From assembly GCA_016178705.1 (NCBI GenBank), contig JACOST010000014.1, forward strand, positions 372,001-436,000: a stretch of DNA of 64,000 nt. Reading direction: 5' to 3'. This document shows positions 16,823 to 26,022 of this stretch, one piece after another. Made by a program: the position numbers and the translations under genes. The notes under the pieces were generated by a model. That model saw nothing but the letters and a program-made list of their open reading frames with translations, was not told the origin of the DNA and ran no database searches. Position 1 is the stretch's first letter. Each line of letters starts with the position of its first letter. This stretch comes from Deltaproteobacteria bacterium (lineage in GTDB: Bacteria; Desulfobacterota; Binatia; HRBIN30; JACQVA1).

Positions 16823-17959
16823 GTGGCTGCACACCGTATTCTTTTCGTCGATCATGCGCCGGCACTCGGCGGCGCCCAAGTCGGGCTCTTGCTGTGCTGC
16901 GAGTTGATCGAACGCGCGCAATTCGTCCCGCATCTGGCAACCCAACCGGGCGCGCTGGCAGAGTCCGCGCGCGCCCTGGGCGTGACGGTTCACGAGCTGC
17001 CGTTGGTGCAGCTGCGCGGCACCCTGGCCGGCGCGGCGGCGCTGCGGCGTGGCACCGCCGCGGTGATGCGAATCGTCCGCGCGCACGACATCGCGCTGGT
17101 CTACAGCAACACGGTGCGCGCGAGCGCGTATGCCGCGCTTGCCGCACGGCTGACGCGGCGGCCGTTGATCTGGCACGTCCACGACATCCTACGTCCCGGC
17201 CTGTACGTGCGCGCGATGAGTGCGCTGGCGGCGGCCACGATCGCCGTGTCACAAGCGGCCGCGCGCGTGCTGCCGAACCGGCAACGCGTGCGGGTCATTC
17301 CGCAAGGCGTGCGACAAGGCGAGCAGATTGACGAACACGAGCATCGCCAGGCGGCGATACGCCTGCGCGCGGCGTGGGGCGTGCCACCGCAGGCACCGCT
17401 GGTGGGTCAGGTCGCGCGCTTGCAACCGTGGAAGGGGCAACGCGACGTCATCGCGGCGGCCGCCGATCTCTTGCGCAATGTTCCCGCGGCCCACTTCGTC
17501 CTCGTCGGCGGCGACATCTTCGACGACGCCGCCGCCTACGAACGCGAGTTGCACACGTTGATCGCGCAGTCGGGGTTGCGCGCACAGGTCCACCTCGTCG
17601 CCCATCAAGCGGATGTCGCCGCCGTGTTCGCGGCGATCGATGTGCTCGTTCACGCCAGCTTCGAGGAACCGTTCGGGCGTGTCCTCATCGAGGCCGGCGC
17701 CGCGGGCGTGCCCGTGGTGGCGTACGGCGGCGGCGGCGTACGCGAGATTCTCGCGCACGAGCATACCGCGCTCATCGTGCCGCCCGGCGATCGGGCAGGA
17801 CTGGCCGCAGCACTGCACCGAGTGCTCGGCGATCGGGCGCTCGCCACTCGGTTAGGCACGGCCGCACGCTCGGAGGTCGCCGCGCGCTTCGATGTGCGGC
17901 GGCTGACGCGCGACGTGGAAGATGTTCTACGCCGTGCGCTGCCGCGCGCCCGGCATTGA
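16823..17959 (+). CDS. Glycosyltransferase family 4
   Basis: The 378-residue GT4 starts at a GTG: HRILFVDHAPALGGAQVGLLL, with the GGAQ acceptor loop. It has IPQGVRQGEQ, GQVARLQPWKGQRDVI at the linker, and VHASFEEPFGRVLIEAGAAGVPVVAYGGGG as donor site. It is divergent from the GT4 at 15574-16701, which shares its control region. Its 3' end overlaps the convergent phosphatase-like gene by 33 bases. A single-gene unit, presumably one step in the same glycan. Confidence 0.86.
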   Translation: MAAHRILFVDHAPALGGAQVGLLLCCELIERAQFVPHLATQPGALAESARALGVTVHELPLVQLRGTLAGAAALRRGTAAVMRIVRAHDIALVYSNTVRASAYAALAARLTRRPLIWHVHDILRPGLYVRAMSALAAATIAVSQAAARVLPNRQRVRVIPQGVRQGEQIDEHEHRQAAIRLRAAWGVPPQAPLVGQVARLQPWKGQRDVIAAAADLLRNVPAAHFVLVGGDIFDDAAAYERELHTLIAQSGLRAQVHLVAHQADVAAVFAAIDVLVHASFEEPFGRVLIEAGAAGVPVVAYGGGGVREILAHEHTALIVPPGDRAGLAAALHRVLGDRALATRLGTAARSEVAARFDVRRLTRDVEDVLRRALPRARH

Positions 17960-19462
17960 CTCGGTCAGCGCGGCGATCGGCGTGCCGTCCACATTCGGCA
18001 GTGGCACATCGAGCAGCGTCGCAATCGTCGGCGCGAAATCCATCACCGACACCGTCTGCGACGTTTGCCCCGGCCGGATGCCTGGACCGACGGCGAAGAA
18101 CATTCCTTCGCTGGTGTGGTGGCCCGAGCGTTGGTGCACGAAGGGCACGGTGACGCTGCCGGTCTTCGCTGAGTAGACGGTGGTGAGCGGCGCCGTGCAG
18201 TTCCACTCCACCAAGAGATCGGGCAGGTCAATCAGATGCGTCCCGTCATACAGTTCGGCAGTGCGGCGCACGCTCAGCACTGCGGGCTGATCGGTGTCGA
18301 CGTTGACGAGCGCGCACAGGTCGCGACTGAGCATATCGCAGAAAGCTTCGTACTCCGCGCCCGGCTGAACGCGTCCGTGCGGCTCACGCCCTGCGAGGTT
18401 TACGCGCAGGCCGCTCCACACTTCTCCGTTGGGCATGTTGAAACACGCCGCGCGACGATCGAGCGGCGGCCACAGACGATCCACCAGCCACTTCTGCGCG
18501 CGCACCAGCCGCACGCGGGCGGGTAGTGGGAGCTGGCGCCAGCCGCGACGCAGGGCCGCCCAGGTTCGCGGCAGTTCGGGAAGAGTCGGCGAGTGTCCGA
18601 GGCGATACAGAATCGCGTCCATCAAGTGGGCGCCGTTGTAGTACGGGCCCATCCCGTGGCTGGCGAGCACGATCACCGTCGCGTCGGGCCCGGCCAATGT
18701 GAGGTGCTCATTCACCGCGGCATCCAGGGCGCGATAGACATCCCGCAGCGGATCGCCGAGTGCGCGCGCGAGTTCGGCATCGTGTCGCGGATGATGCGGA
18801 TCGTGGATGTGCCAGCTCTGATGGCCCATGCAGTGGCCTTCGGTGAGCACGGTGAGGAAGAGATCCCATCGCTCACGTTCGAGCAGGTGACGCGAGAGCG
18901 CAGTCTTGGTTGCCACCCGGGTGATCAATGCGTCGCGCAGCGCGCGAAAGTCGGCGGCGCTCTGCAAACGTCGATGATCGCACAGTCCGACGGGTTCCAA
19001 GCCGAATCGCCGCCGCAACTCGGCGGCCAGCGTCGGCGGCCACGTGCAGAAGCCGGTGTTGGCCGCGTGCGCCATCCAATCGAGCACGTGGACACCATTG
19101 AAGTCGTGCGCCAACGGGACGTACGGGATATCGATCACCGCCGAGCGGCGACCGGCGCGGCTGAGGACGTTCCAGAACGCCTCCGCTTGCAGATCGGTGG
19201 GCAGGAAGCGGTAGGTGTCGTAGGTGCCGGGGCGGATCTGCCGCTCACCATGGCGCGCGTGCCGCGCCGGCGAAACGCCGGTGGAGAACGATTCCCACAC
19301 GGCGGTGGTGTGGATGCCGAGCGGCGCGGCCGAGAGGCCCCACGCGCTGGTATCGAGCAGCCGCCGAAACGTGGGCAGCACGCCCGCATCCGCCCACAGT
19401 CGGAGAAGATCTTTCTCCACTCCGTCGAGACCGATGAACAGGACGCGCGCGCGACCGGTCAT
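17927..19462 (-). CDS. Alkaline-phosphatase superfamily (type I phosphodiesterase-like) protein
   Basis: The 511-residue protein fits the Phosphodiest / AlkP superfamily: LFIGLDGVEKDLLRL (first metal Asp), GIHTTAVWESFSTGVSPARH (predicted nucleophile Thr four residues before W), VIDIPYVPL, EGHCMGHQSWHIHDP and VIVLASHGMGPYYNG. The usual SDHG metal pair reads ASHG here. The final third has the DFAPTIATLLDVPLPNVDG block common to these proteins. I chose ATG 19462 because it directly precedes the family start; the longer frame adds an unrelated leader. It may modify phosphate, sulfate or phosphoethanolamine groups on glycans. A second copy of identical length lies at 23192. Confidence 0.8.
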   Translation of the reverse strand: MTGRARVLFIGLDGVEKDLLRLWADAGVLPTFRRLLDTSAWGLSAAPLGIHTTAVWESFSTGVSPARHARHGERQIRPGTYDTYRFLPTDLQAEAFWNVLSRAGRRSAVIDIPYVPLAHDFNGVHVLDWMAHAANTGFCTWPPTLAAELRRRFGLEPVGLCDHRRLQSAADFRALRDALITRVATKTALSRHLLERERWDLFLTVLTEGHCMGHQSWHIHDPHHPRHDAELARALGDPLRDVYRALDAAVNEHLTLAGPDATVIVLASHGMGPYYNGAHLMDAILYRLGHSPTLPELPRTWAALRRGWRQLPLPARVRLVRAQKWLVDRLWPPLDRRAACFNMPNGEVWSGLRVNLAGREPHGRVQPGAEYEAFCDMLSRDLCALVNVDTDQPAVLSVRRTAELYDGTHLIDLPDLLVEWNCTAPLTTVYSAKTGSVTVPFVHQRSGHHTSEGMFFAVGPGIRPGQTSQTVSVMDFAPTIATLLDVPLPNVDGTPIAALTESMPGARQRTA

Positions 19463-19642
19463 CGCTGGCACCATCGAGCCCGCTGCATGATGGTGAGCCT
19501 GTAGCACGGCTATCGCGATCGGGTCGAGAAGACCGGCGCCGCACTTGACACACGTGCGCACGTTCCCTTACCCAAGCACCGTGGCAAACGACGCGGGCTG
19601 TCATGCTCAGCGAGTGGACGCCGCGCCAGCGGCGCATCGCTG

Positions 19643-20539
19643 ATGCGCTGCTCGATCATCATTCCGACGTACAACCGCCGCGACTCGCTGCGCCGGTGTC
19701 TCGCCGCGGTGACGCGTCAGGATCATCCCGACTTCGAAGTGATCGTGGTCGACGATGCCTCCACCGACGGCACCGGCGACATGGTACAGCGTGAGTTCCC
19801 TCACGTCCGCTGCCTGCGTCAGGACATCAACACCGGTTCCACCATCGCACGCAACAATTCCATTTCAATGTGCGGCGGCGACCTGGTGGTATTCACCGAC
19901 GATGACTGCATCCCGCCGGCACATTGGCTGCGCACGCATGTCGCACACTACGCCGATCCCCGCGTCGGCGTGGTCGGTGGACCGCTGATCACGGCGGCGC
20001 CCAGCTTCTGCGACAAGTTCTACGCCGCGCACTATCGCGACGAGTACGAGCGGCTGCAGCGAATCGAGCACCTCGCCGGCTGGGAGCGCTTGGTGACCGG
20101 CAACATGAGCGTGCCGCGCGCCGTGTTCGAACGCGTCGGGCTCTTCGACGGCGAATTCCCGCGCGGTGCGGATGCCGACTTGGTGCGCCGCATCTGCCGC
20201 GCCGGGTACGTCGTCATTGCCGACCCTGCCGTCGCCGTCGAGCATTTGAAGAGCTACACCCTGCGCTCGTTTCTGTTGGAGCGCTTCGCCAAGGCTTGCG
20301 GTTCGATGATGACGGACGTGAAGGAAGGCAGCCTGAGCGTGCGGCGTTTCGTACCGCTACCGAATGTCGTCGGAACCTGGCGGGACTGGCAGAACTTCCG
20401 CGCCATGTTCGGCGCACCGTTTGCGGTAAGTCTACCGTTCTGGACGTTGGCGATCGTCACGCGCTGGCTCGAAGTCGCCGGCCGTGGGTACTACTACTGG
20501 ACGGTCGGCCGCTTCTATCGGGCCGGCAAGTCGTCCTAA
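19643..20539 (+). CDS. Glycosyltransferase family 2
   Basis: The 298-residue GT2 has MRCSIIIPTYNRRDSLRRCL, EVIVVDDASTDGTGDMV, the metal site VFTDDDCIPPAHW, and GNMSVPRAVFERVGLFD followed by ADADLVRRIC in the acceptor region. A C-terminal hydrophobic stretch (AVSLPFWTLAIVTRWLEVAG) may anchor it to the membrane. It stands alone between a divergent phosphatase-like gene (180-base gap) and a convergent GT2. Confidence 0.86.
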   Translation: MRCSIIIPTYNRRDSLRRCLAAVTRQDHPDFEVIVVDDASTDGTGDMVQREFPHVRCLRQDINTGSTIARNNSISMCGGDLVVFTDDDCIPPAHWLRTHVAHYADPRVGVVGGPLITAAPSFCDKFYAAHYRDEYERLQRIEHLAGWERLVTGNMSVPRAVFERVGLFDGEFPRGADADLVRRICRAGYVVIADPAVAVEHLKSYTLRSFLLERFAKACGSMMTDVKEGSLSVRRFVPLPNVVGTWRDWQNFRAMFGAPFAVSLPFWTLAIVTRWLEVAGRGYYYWTVGRFYRAGKSS

Positions 20540-20575
20540 ACCAACTCGGTCTGATCGGGTGGATTCTGTCGCGGT

Positions 20576-21478
20576 TCAGCGGCGCGGCGCGCCGCCACAC
20601 CAGACACGCAGCCGCTCTCCCACGCGCACGTAGCGCACCCACAACCCCGCGGCGACGAACTGCAGCCGCTGCCGGCGCCCGCGCAAGCGCGGATCGCGGT
20701 AGGCGGCCGGCACGACGCGAAGCGGCGCGAGACAATCCTTGATCAGATCGATCGCGAAGTCTTGTCCGCGATAGCCGCGCCGGCGTTGTAACGTCAGCTC
20801 GCCGCCGGCGACGCGCGCAACCTTGTGACGCAGCTCACGCAGCGACCAACGCGCCGGATGCACGACGACCGCATCGGCGGCGTAGTCGAGACGATAGCCG
20901 GCAGCGAAGACCCGCTGCCCAAAATCGACATCGCCGCTGGAGGTCAACCGCGCATCAAAGCCACCTACCTGATCGAACACCGCACGGGTGGTGAAGAGAT
21001 TGGCGCCGACCGCGAAGTGGCGTTCGGTCACGTTCGCCTGTTGCTGCAGAAAACTGAGGCTGTCGTACAGTTCCGCCATGCTCGGGCGCAGAGGATCACG
21101 AAACGCGAACTCGACCGCGCCACCGACCACTCCGTTTCGCTCGTCGCGAAGCAGCGCCGCCACACCGCGCGCGATCCAATCGTCCGCGGGCACGCAGTCA
21201 GCGTCGGTGAACGCCAGCACCGCGCCCTGCGCCGCCGCCACCCCCGTATTGCGCGCCGCATACGAACCGGCCCGGCGCTCCATCGTCAGCGCCGCGTGCG
21301 GGTATCGGCGCAGCATCGCCGCCAAGCCGCCGCTGACGCCATTGTCCCCATTGTCGACCACGATCACTTCGAAGCGATCGCCGCGATAGCTCTGTCGTTC
21401 AAGCGCGATCAGGCACTGCTCCAGGCACTCGGCGTGGCGAAACACGGGCACGATCACCGAGACGAACGGCGACACCAT
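20576..21478 (-). CDS. Glycosyltransferase family 2
   Basis: The 300-residue GT2 reads FVSVIVPVFRHAECLEQCL, FEVIVVDNGDNGVSGGLAAM, RAGSYAARNTGVAAAQG, and AFTDADCVPADDW for the metal site. The region of the ED block reads SSGDVDFGQRVFAAGYRLDY. It is the last gene of a four-gene unit (phosphatase-like 23192, unknown membrane protein 22365, HTTM 21481, this gene), separated from the HTTM stop by only two bases. Confidence 0.86.
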   Translation of the reverse strand: MVSPFVSVIVPVFRHAECLEQCLIALERQSYRGDRFEVIVVDNGDNGVSGGLAAMLRRYPHAALTMERRAGSYAARNTGVAAAQGAVLAFTDADCVPADDWIARGVAALLRDERNGVVGGAVEFAFRDPLRPSMAELYDSLSFLQQQANVTERHFAVGANLFTTRAVFDQVGGFDARLTSSGDVDFGQRVFAAGYRLDYAADAVVVHPARWSLRELRHKVARVAGGELTLQRRRGYRGQDFAIDLIKDCLAPLRVVPAAYRDPRLRGRRQRLQFVAAGLWVRYVRVGERLRVWCGGAPRR

Positions 21479-21480
21479 GG

Positions 21481-22362
21481 TCAGCGACTCGACGCGCTGA
21501 TGCGGAGTAAACGACTCCAGGGCACCCAGAAGACGTAGCAGATCATAAACTGATCAAAGCTCGGACCGAGCACGACGCGGATGCCGACCTGGATCGCGAA
21601 CAGGGCGGGAACAACGACCGCGCGAGCCCAGCCGCTCACCACTGCGAGCGGCGCACTCAATTCGCTCAGCACAGTGAGCGCCGCCAACGCTCGACACCAC
21701 TGCGCGTGCCGCGCCAAGGCCAGGCCCCATGAGACCAGCGGATCGCTGTGCGCTCGATGGTACTGATTCTGTACCAACGTGATGGCGAGATTGTCGGAGA
21801 AGATCCACGCCAAACCCGAGGTCCGCAGCTTGGCAACCCCGGAGGCGAAGAAGACCAAACTCATCATCAGCCAGACCAAACGCACAGGCCACCAATACTC
21901 TCCACTCGGCACGACGCCATCGCGCTTTGACCACAACCGATCCAGTGACCACGCATCGCCGCAGCGCGCCACCGCCATGATCCCGAGGACGATCAGCAGC
22001 AGCGCATCGTAGTGATGAATCTTGCCAAAGTTGTGCGGCAGCCCGAGCAGGTATCCGCCGAGCACGAACGCGGTCGCCGTGCCAACGCGCGTCGCCAGGC
22101 CGACGCAGCTCAACGCGAGCGCGACCTTCCATACGGTCTGAAGGACGATGAGAGTACCACTCGACGTCACCCGGAGATTGAGAAATCGAAACGCGACGAT
22201 CGGGTCCCAAAACACTGGGGACACCGATGCCCACGCGCTGAAATCTTGCGTGCAATAGTAGACGAACGCCGCGCCGAAGAAGCAGACGCGACACATGCCG
22301 AGGTTCGCCGGCGACGTGGGGCGGAACCAAAACCGTTGCCAGAGCTGCGCGAGGGGCGTCAT
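21481..22362 (-). CDS. HTTM / VKGC-like multi-pass membrane protein
   Basis: The 293-residue protein has about six to eight hydrophobic helices and the ordered signatures of HTTM-domain proteins: an N-terminal LGMCRVCFFGAAFVYY, HHYDALLLIVLGIMAVA after a short loop, LVWLMMSLVFFASGVAKLRTSGLAWIF, and a closing C-terminal membrane pair. The family is distantly related to vitamin-K-dependent gamma-carboxylase; bacterial members are mostly of unknown role. ATG 22362 was chosen because it follows the upstream stop (22365) by 2 bases. The gene context suggests a membrane step in glycan export or modification, but this is only inference. Confidence 0.72.
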   Translation of the reverse strand: MTPLAQLWQRFWFRPTSPANLGMCRVCFFGAAFVYYCTQDFSAWASVSPVFWDPIVAFRFLNLRVTSSGTLIVLQTVWKVALALSCVGLATRVGTATAFVLGGYLLGLPHNFGKIHHYDALLLIVLGIMAVARCGDAWSLDRLWSKRDGVVPSGEYWWPVRLVWLMMSLVFFASGVAKLRTSGLAWIFSDNLAITLVQNQYHRAHSDPLVSWGLALARHAQWCRALAALTVLSELSAPLAVVSGWARAVVVPALFAIQVGIRVVLGPSFDQFMICYVFWVPWSRLLRISASSR

Positions 22363-22364
22363 CG

Positions 22365-23195
22365 TCAGCCGGGCGGCGTCGCGCGCACTTCGAGGAGCAA
22401 TTCCCGCTGCGACGGCTCGGCCAGCGTGGCCGCTAGCGGGTCCAGTTCCCAACGCATCTGATACAAGCGGATCGCCTGTAGCGCCGGACCATCGTGTCGG
22501 CCGGCGTCGCGCAATGCGGCATAGCGGGCCAGCACGTCCGCGAGCGCGGTGGGGAGTAGTTGATCGCGTCGCGCGTTACGCAGCAACCGTTCGAGTCCCT
22601 CGTGCAAACGCTGCTGATCGAACGGCTGCAAGTACTCAGACGCGTACAACGGCAGCTCGGACGAAGGATCCCCGGCAATGACACCGACAAGTCGCGGAAA
22701 CCGCATGGACCGCGTGCGCAACTCGGCGTACATCGCGTACGGCGAAAATGGCCACAGCTCGATGTTGAAAGCGAGCGCTAACAGTGCGCCACCGACCACG
22801 ATCGCGATGATCGCATTGACGAGCCGCAGCCGGGGCGGGCTCATCGCCGGATCGCGCATTGGATCGGACGCAACCAGCCGCGCCACGTGCGCGTCGAGCA
22901 TCTGCTGCACTCGCGGCCGGCTCACCGTCCAGCTCGTGCCCGCCATCACCAGCAGCGCGCCAAAGACCCTCCACGCAACCTGCGTCCACAGCGCCAGGTA
23001 GTGATCGACGTTAAACAGCGCTTGCCCCGAGATGATCCCGCGCAGCATGCGCGGCCCGCGCTCGTGATAGGCGCTCACGATCAACGACGGCACCACGACG
23101 AGCGCAAACGAGAGCCACGCGATCGCCACCACCACGGTTGCGATCGTGAACCACCGCAGGCTATCGGATCCCCTCGTCGCGCGACTCTTCGTCAT
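22365..23195 (-). CDS. Unknown membrane protein, operon partner of HTTM and phosphatase-like genes
   Basis: This 276-residue protein has a hydrophobic N-terminal helix (WFTIATVVVAIAWLSFALVVV), a second near residues 60-80, a third in the middle (LRLVNAIIAIVVGGALLALAF) followed by ELWPFSPYAMYAE, and a soluble C-terminal half. The FSPYAMYAE block is seen with HTTM neighbours in other genomes, but I can name no family. Its ATG overlaps the upstream phosphatase-like stop (ATGA), and its stop is 2 bases before the HTTM start, so the three are translationally coupled. Confidence 0.7.
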   Translation of the reverse strand: MTKSRATRGSDSLRWFTIATVVVAIAWLSFALVVVPSLIVSAYHERGPRMLRGIISGQALFNVDHYLALWTQVAWRVFGALLVMAGTSWTVSRPRVQQMLDAHVARLVASDPMRDPAMSPPRLRLVNAIIAIVVGGALLALAFNIELWPFSPYAMYAELRTRSMRFPRLVGVIAGDPSSELPLYASEYLQPFDQQRLHEGLERLLRNARRDQLLPTALADVLARYAALRDAGRHDGPALQAIRLYQMRWELDPLAATLAEPSQRELLLEVRATPPG

Positions 23196-24727
23196 GGTTT
23201 GTGCTCTGGACGTAGCAGCGCAGCGATCGGAGAGCCGTCGACGTCCGGCAGGGTCACACCAAGCAGCGCGGCAATGGTCGGCGCGAAGTCCATAGTCGAA
23301 ACCGAGTGCGCCAACAGCCCTGGGCGTATGAACGGACCGCGCGCGAAGAACAGTCCTTCGGCAACGTGATCGCCGGTCCGCGGCGAAATGGGCGTGCCCT
23401 GAACCGTCCCGACGCGGGCAGAGTGCAGCGATCGAATCGGAGCGGTGCGGTCCCACTCGACCAGCAAGTCTGGCAAGCGATCGCGCTGCGGCCCGCGGTA
23501 GAGATCGTCGGTGCGCACGACGGCGCGGACCGCCGGTTGCCCGGTGACGGGATTGATCAACGCCAGCAGCTCGCGGGTCAACTCGTCGCAGAACGCGTCG
23601 TACTCCGCCCCGCGTTGAACCAAGCCGCGCGGCTCGCGGCCGACGACATTGACTCGAATTCCGCTCACCAAGTCGTTGTTGGGGACTTGGAACGCGCGCC
23701 GTGTGCCGTCAAGCACCGTTGCCTCAAGCCATCGATGCACACCGCGGCGCAACGGCGCCAGAGCGCGCCGGACCGACTGCGGCGCGCCCTGCCAACCGCG
23801 CCGAATCAGCGGCAGGAACTGCGTCGGAAAAGATTGCCGGGCGCGAATATGAGGCACCGGCTCGAGCCGCCGCAGGACTTCGTCGAGCAAGAGCGTCCCG
23901 TCGCAGTGCGTGCTCATGCCATGACTGGTGAGCACCATCACCGTCGCATCGCGATCGATCTGAGCGAGTAGCCGGCCCACTGCCGCATCGAGGGCGCAGT
24001 AGATCGTTTCAAGCGGATCGCCCAAAGCCTGCGCAATCGCCGGGTTGTACTGCGGGTGCGTCGGATCGTGCAGGTGCCAGAGCTGATGCCCAGCGCAGTG
24101 GGCTTCGCTGAAGACGGTCAGGAACAAGTCCCAGGGTCCTTGTCCGAGCAGATAAGTCGTCAGCGCTAACTTGCCCTCGATGCGGGTCAGCAGCGCGTCG
24201 CGCAATCCGCGCGCGCCCGCGGCGTCGCGCGCGTGTAAGTCGCACGAGCCGACGGGCTCGACACCGAAGCGCGCGGTGAGTTCCGGCCCCAACGATCGCG
24301 GCCATGTGCGCAGGCCGCCGCCCTCCGCATCGTGCGTACCCCAATCGGTCACGTGGATGCCGTTGAGGGGCGCACCACACGTCGCCTTGGGCACATCGAT
24401 GATGCCGACTCGTTTTCCCACCCGACTGAGCGCGAGCCAAAACGGCTTCGCCCGGAGATGCGGCGGCGCGAAGCGATACGCGTGGTACGTTCCGGGCCGT
24501 AGCTGCTGATAGCAGTAGCGGCCGTGGCGTGCCGGTGATTGGCCGGTGAAGAACGACGGCCAGACGGCCCCGACGAACAGACCACGCGGCGCGGACGTGT
24601 GGCCCCACGCCGCGTCACTCAGCAAGCGCTGAAACGTCGGCAGCCGTCCGGCGGCAGCCCAGCGGCGGATGAGTTCGCCATCCGCAGCATCCAGCGCGAT
24701 GCACACCACCTGTGAGCGATCCGTCAT
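23192..24727 (-). CDS. Alkaline-phosphatase superfamily protein, paralogue lacking the predicted nucleophile
   Basis: The 511-residue protein aligns along its length with the product at 17927-19462: VCIALDAADGELIRRWAAAGRLPTFQRLL, AVWPSFFTGQSPARHG, AKPFWLALSRVGKRVGIIDVPKA, SEAHCAGHQLWHLHDP, VMVLTSHGMSTHCDG and DFAPTIAALLGVTLPDVDG. At the position of the nucleophile (four before the W of AVW) it has Val where the paralogue has Thr. The family may still bind metal through the other sites, so it may be a structural or altered-activity copy. It heads a four-gene operon and is followed by membrane proteins. Confidence 0.78.
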   Translation of the reverse strand: MTDRSQVVCIALDAADGELIRRWAAAGRLPTFQRLLSDAAWGHTSAPRGLFVGAVWPSFFTGQSPARHGRYCYQQLRPGTYHAYRFAPPHLRAKPFWLALSRVGKRVGIIDVPKATCGAPLNGIHVTDWGTHDAEGGGLRTWPRSLGPELTARFGVEPVGSCDLHARDAAGARGLRDALLTRIEGKLALTTYLLGQGPWDLFLTVFSEAHCAGHQLWHLHDPTHPQYNPAIAQALGDPLETIYCALDAAVGRLLAQIDRDATVMVLTSHGMSTHCDGTLLLDEVLRRLEPVPHIRARQSFPTQFLPLIRRGWQGAPQSVRRALAPLRRGVHRWLEATVLDGTRRAFQVPNNDLVSGIRVNVVGREPRGLVQRGAEYDAFCDELTRELLALINPVTGQPAVRAVVRTDDLYRGPQRDRLPDLLVEWDRTAPIRSLHSARVGTVQGTPISPRTGDHVAEGLFFARGPFIRPGLLAHSVSTMDFAPTIAALLGVTLPDVDGSPIAALLRPEHKP

Positions 24728-24801
24728 CAGCCACCGTGTTTACTGGCGATGCTCGCAGTCCGCTGCCCGAGGCCTTGCACAAGACATCAAGTCCGTGGGT
24801 C

Positions 24802-24877
24802 CGTCATACCGGCGAAAGCCGGTATCCAGGCTGGGACGTGGAGACGGATCTGGATTCCGGCTTTCGCCGGAATGACG
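24802..24877. repeat. Inverted pair of a widespread REP-like element
   Basis: CGTCATACCGGCGAAAGCCG begins at 24802 and its mirror, ending GGCTTTCGCCGGAATGACG, closes at 24877, with 20 bases between the 28-base arms. Each arm also contains its own hairpin CCGGC-GAAA-GCCGG. This wording is a known dispersed repeat of proteobacterial chromosomes. It lies in the gap between the phosphatase-like and epimerase genes, where nothing else is coded. Confidence 0.75.
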
Positions 24878-24931
24878 AACGGGGTTCTCGCATAGCCCTT
24901 GGAAAACATGCGGCCAGGATCGCCTTCGTTT

Positions 24932-25906
24932 CTAACCCAGCCGTTGTTCGTGCTCGATCACGCGGGTGATGATCTCGGTCAATCGCGTTACCGGTCGGAA
25001 CCCGATGAGATCGCGGATGCGCGTAAGATCAGGAATCCGCCGCTGCATGTCTTCGAACTGCTCGTCCCATGCCTGCTCGTAAGGAATGCGCACGATCTCC
25101 GAGGCGCTGCCGGTCAGTGCCTTCACGCGGCTCGCCAACTCGCCGATGGTGACCTCCTCGTCGCTGCCGATGTTGAACACGCCGCCGATCGCCTCGCGGC
25201 AGTCGATGAGTTGTAGTAGCGCACCGACGACATCGCCGACGTAGCCGAAGCAGCGGCGCTGCGTGCCATCGCCGTACACCGTGATCGGGCGACCCGCCAA
25301 CGCCTGCCGAACGAACGTCGGCAACACCATGCCGTACTGTCCGGTCTGCCGCGGCCCGGCCGTGTTGAACAGCCGCACAACAATCGCCGGCAAATGCTTC
25401 TCGCGCACGTAGGCGAGCGCGAGAAATTCATCGAGGGCTTTGCTGCACGCATACGACCAGCGTCCGGTCTTGGTGTTGCCGAGCACGAGATCGTCGTCTT
25501 CACGAAACGGGACACGCGCCCCTTTGCCGTACACTTCCGACGACGAGGTGATGAGTACCGGTGTGCCCGCCGTGCTCGCCAGCTCCAGCACGATCTCGGT
25601 TCCCTTCACGTTGGTCTCGATCGTGCGCACGGGGCTCTCGACGATCAAGCGCACCCCAACCGCGGCGGCGAGATGAAACACCGCATCGGCACGCCCGATC
25701 AGTTCTGCCAAGCGCGCGCGGTTGAGCACCGAATCGATCACGCACTCGAAATTGGCGTGCTGGTCCAGATGAGCCAGGTTGCGGCGGCTACCGGTCGAGA
25801 GATCATCGAGTACCAAGACGCGATGCCCGGCCGTGAGCAACGCATCGGCGAGATGGCTGCCGATGAAGCCGGCACCGCCGGTAATGAGATACGTCTTCAC
25901 TTCCAT
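24932..25906 (-). CDS. NAD-dependent sugar-nucleotide epimerase/dehydratase (SDR family)
   Basis: The 324-residue protein has the extended-SDR Rossmann signature TGGAGFIGSHLADALL, VLVLDDLSTGSRRN, the catalytic YACSK (Tyr and Lys) preceded by SSSEVYGKG, and NTAGPRQTGQYGMVLP. It looks like UDP-glucose 4-epimerase or UDP-glucuronate decarboxylase/GDP-mannose epimerase relatives. ATG 25906 is immediately before the conserved KTYLITGG start; upstream in-frame extension is not conserved. It is a single gene, divergent from the GT4 at 26023, and likely supplies a nucleotide sugar to this locus. Confidence 0.87.
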   Translation of the reverse strand: MEVKTYLITGGAGFIGSHLADALLTAGHRVLVLDDLSTGSRRNLAHLDQHANFECVIDSVLNRARLAELIGRADAVFHLAAAVGVRLIVESPVRTIETNVKGTEIVLELASTAGTPVLITSSSEVYGKGARVPFREDDDLVLGNTKTGRWSYACSKALDEFLALAYVREKHLPAIVVRLFNTAGPRQTGQYGMVLPTFVRQALAGRPITVYGDGTQRRCFGYVGDVVGALLQLIDCREAIGGVFNIGSDEEVTIGELASRVKALTGSASEIVRIPYEQAWDEQFEDMQRRIPDLTRIRDLIGFRPVTRLTEIITRVIEHEQRLG

Positions 25907-26022
25907 GCGCGGCTCACGCTCCGCTCCAAGAGTGCATCCATAGGACACTGTGGCGTCAGGGTCTAGATGGCGACCGTTCGCCCTTCTCCCGTGCGGCGGG
26001 ATCGAGTAGGGAGCGTGCCAAC

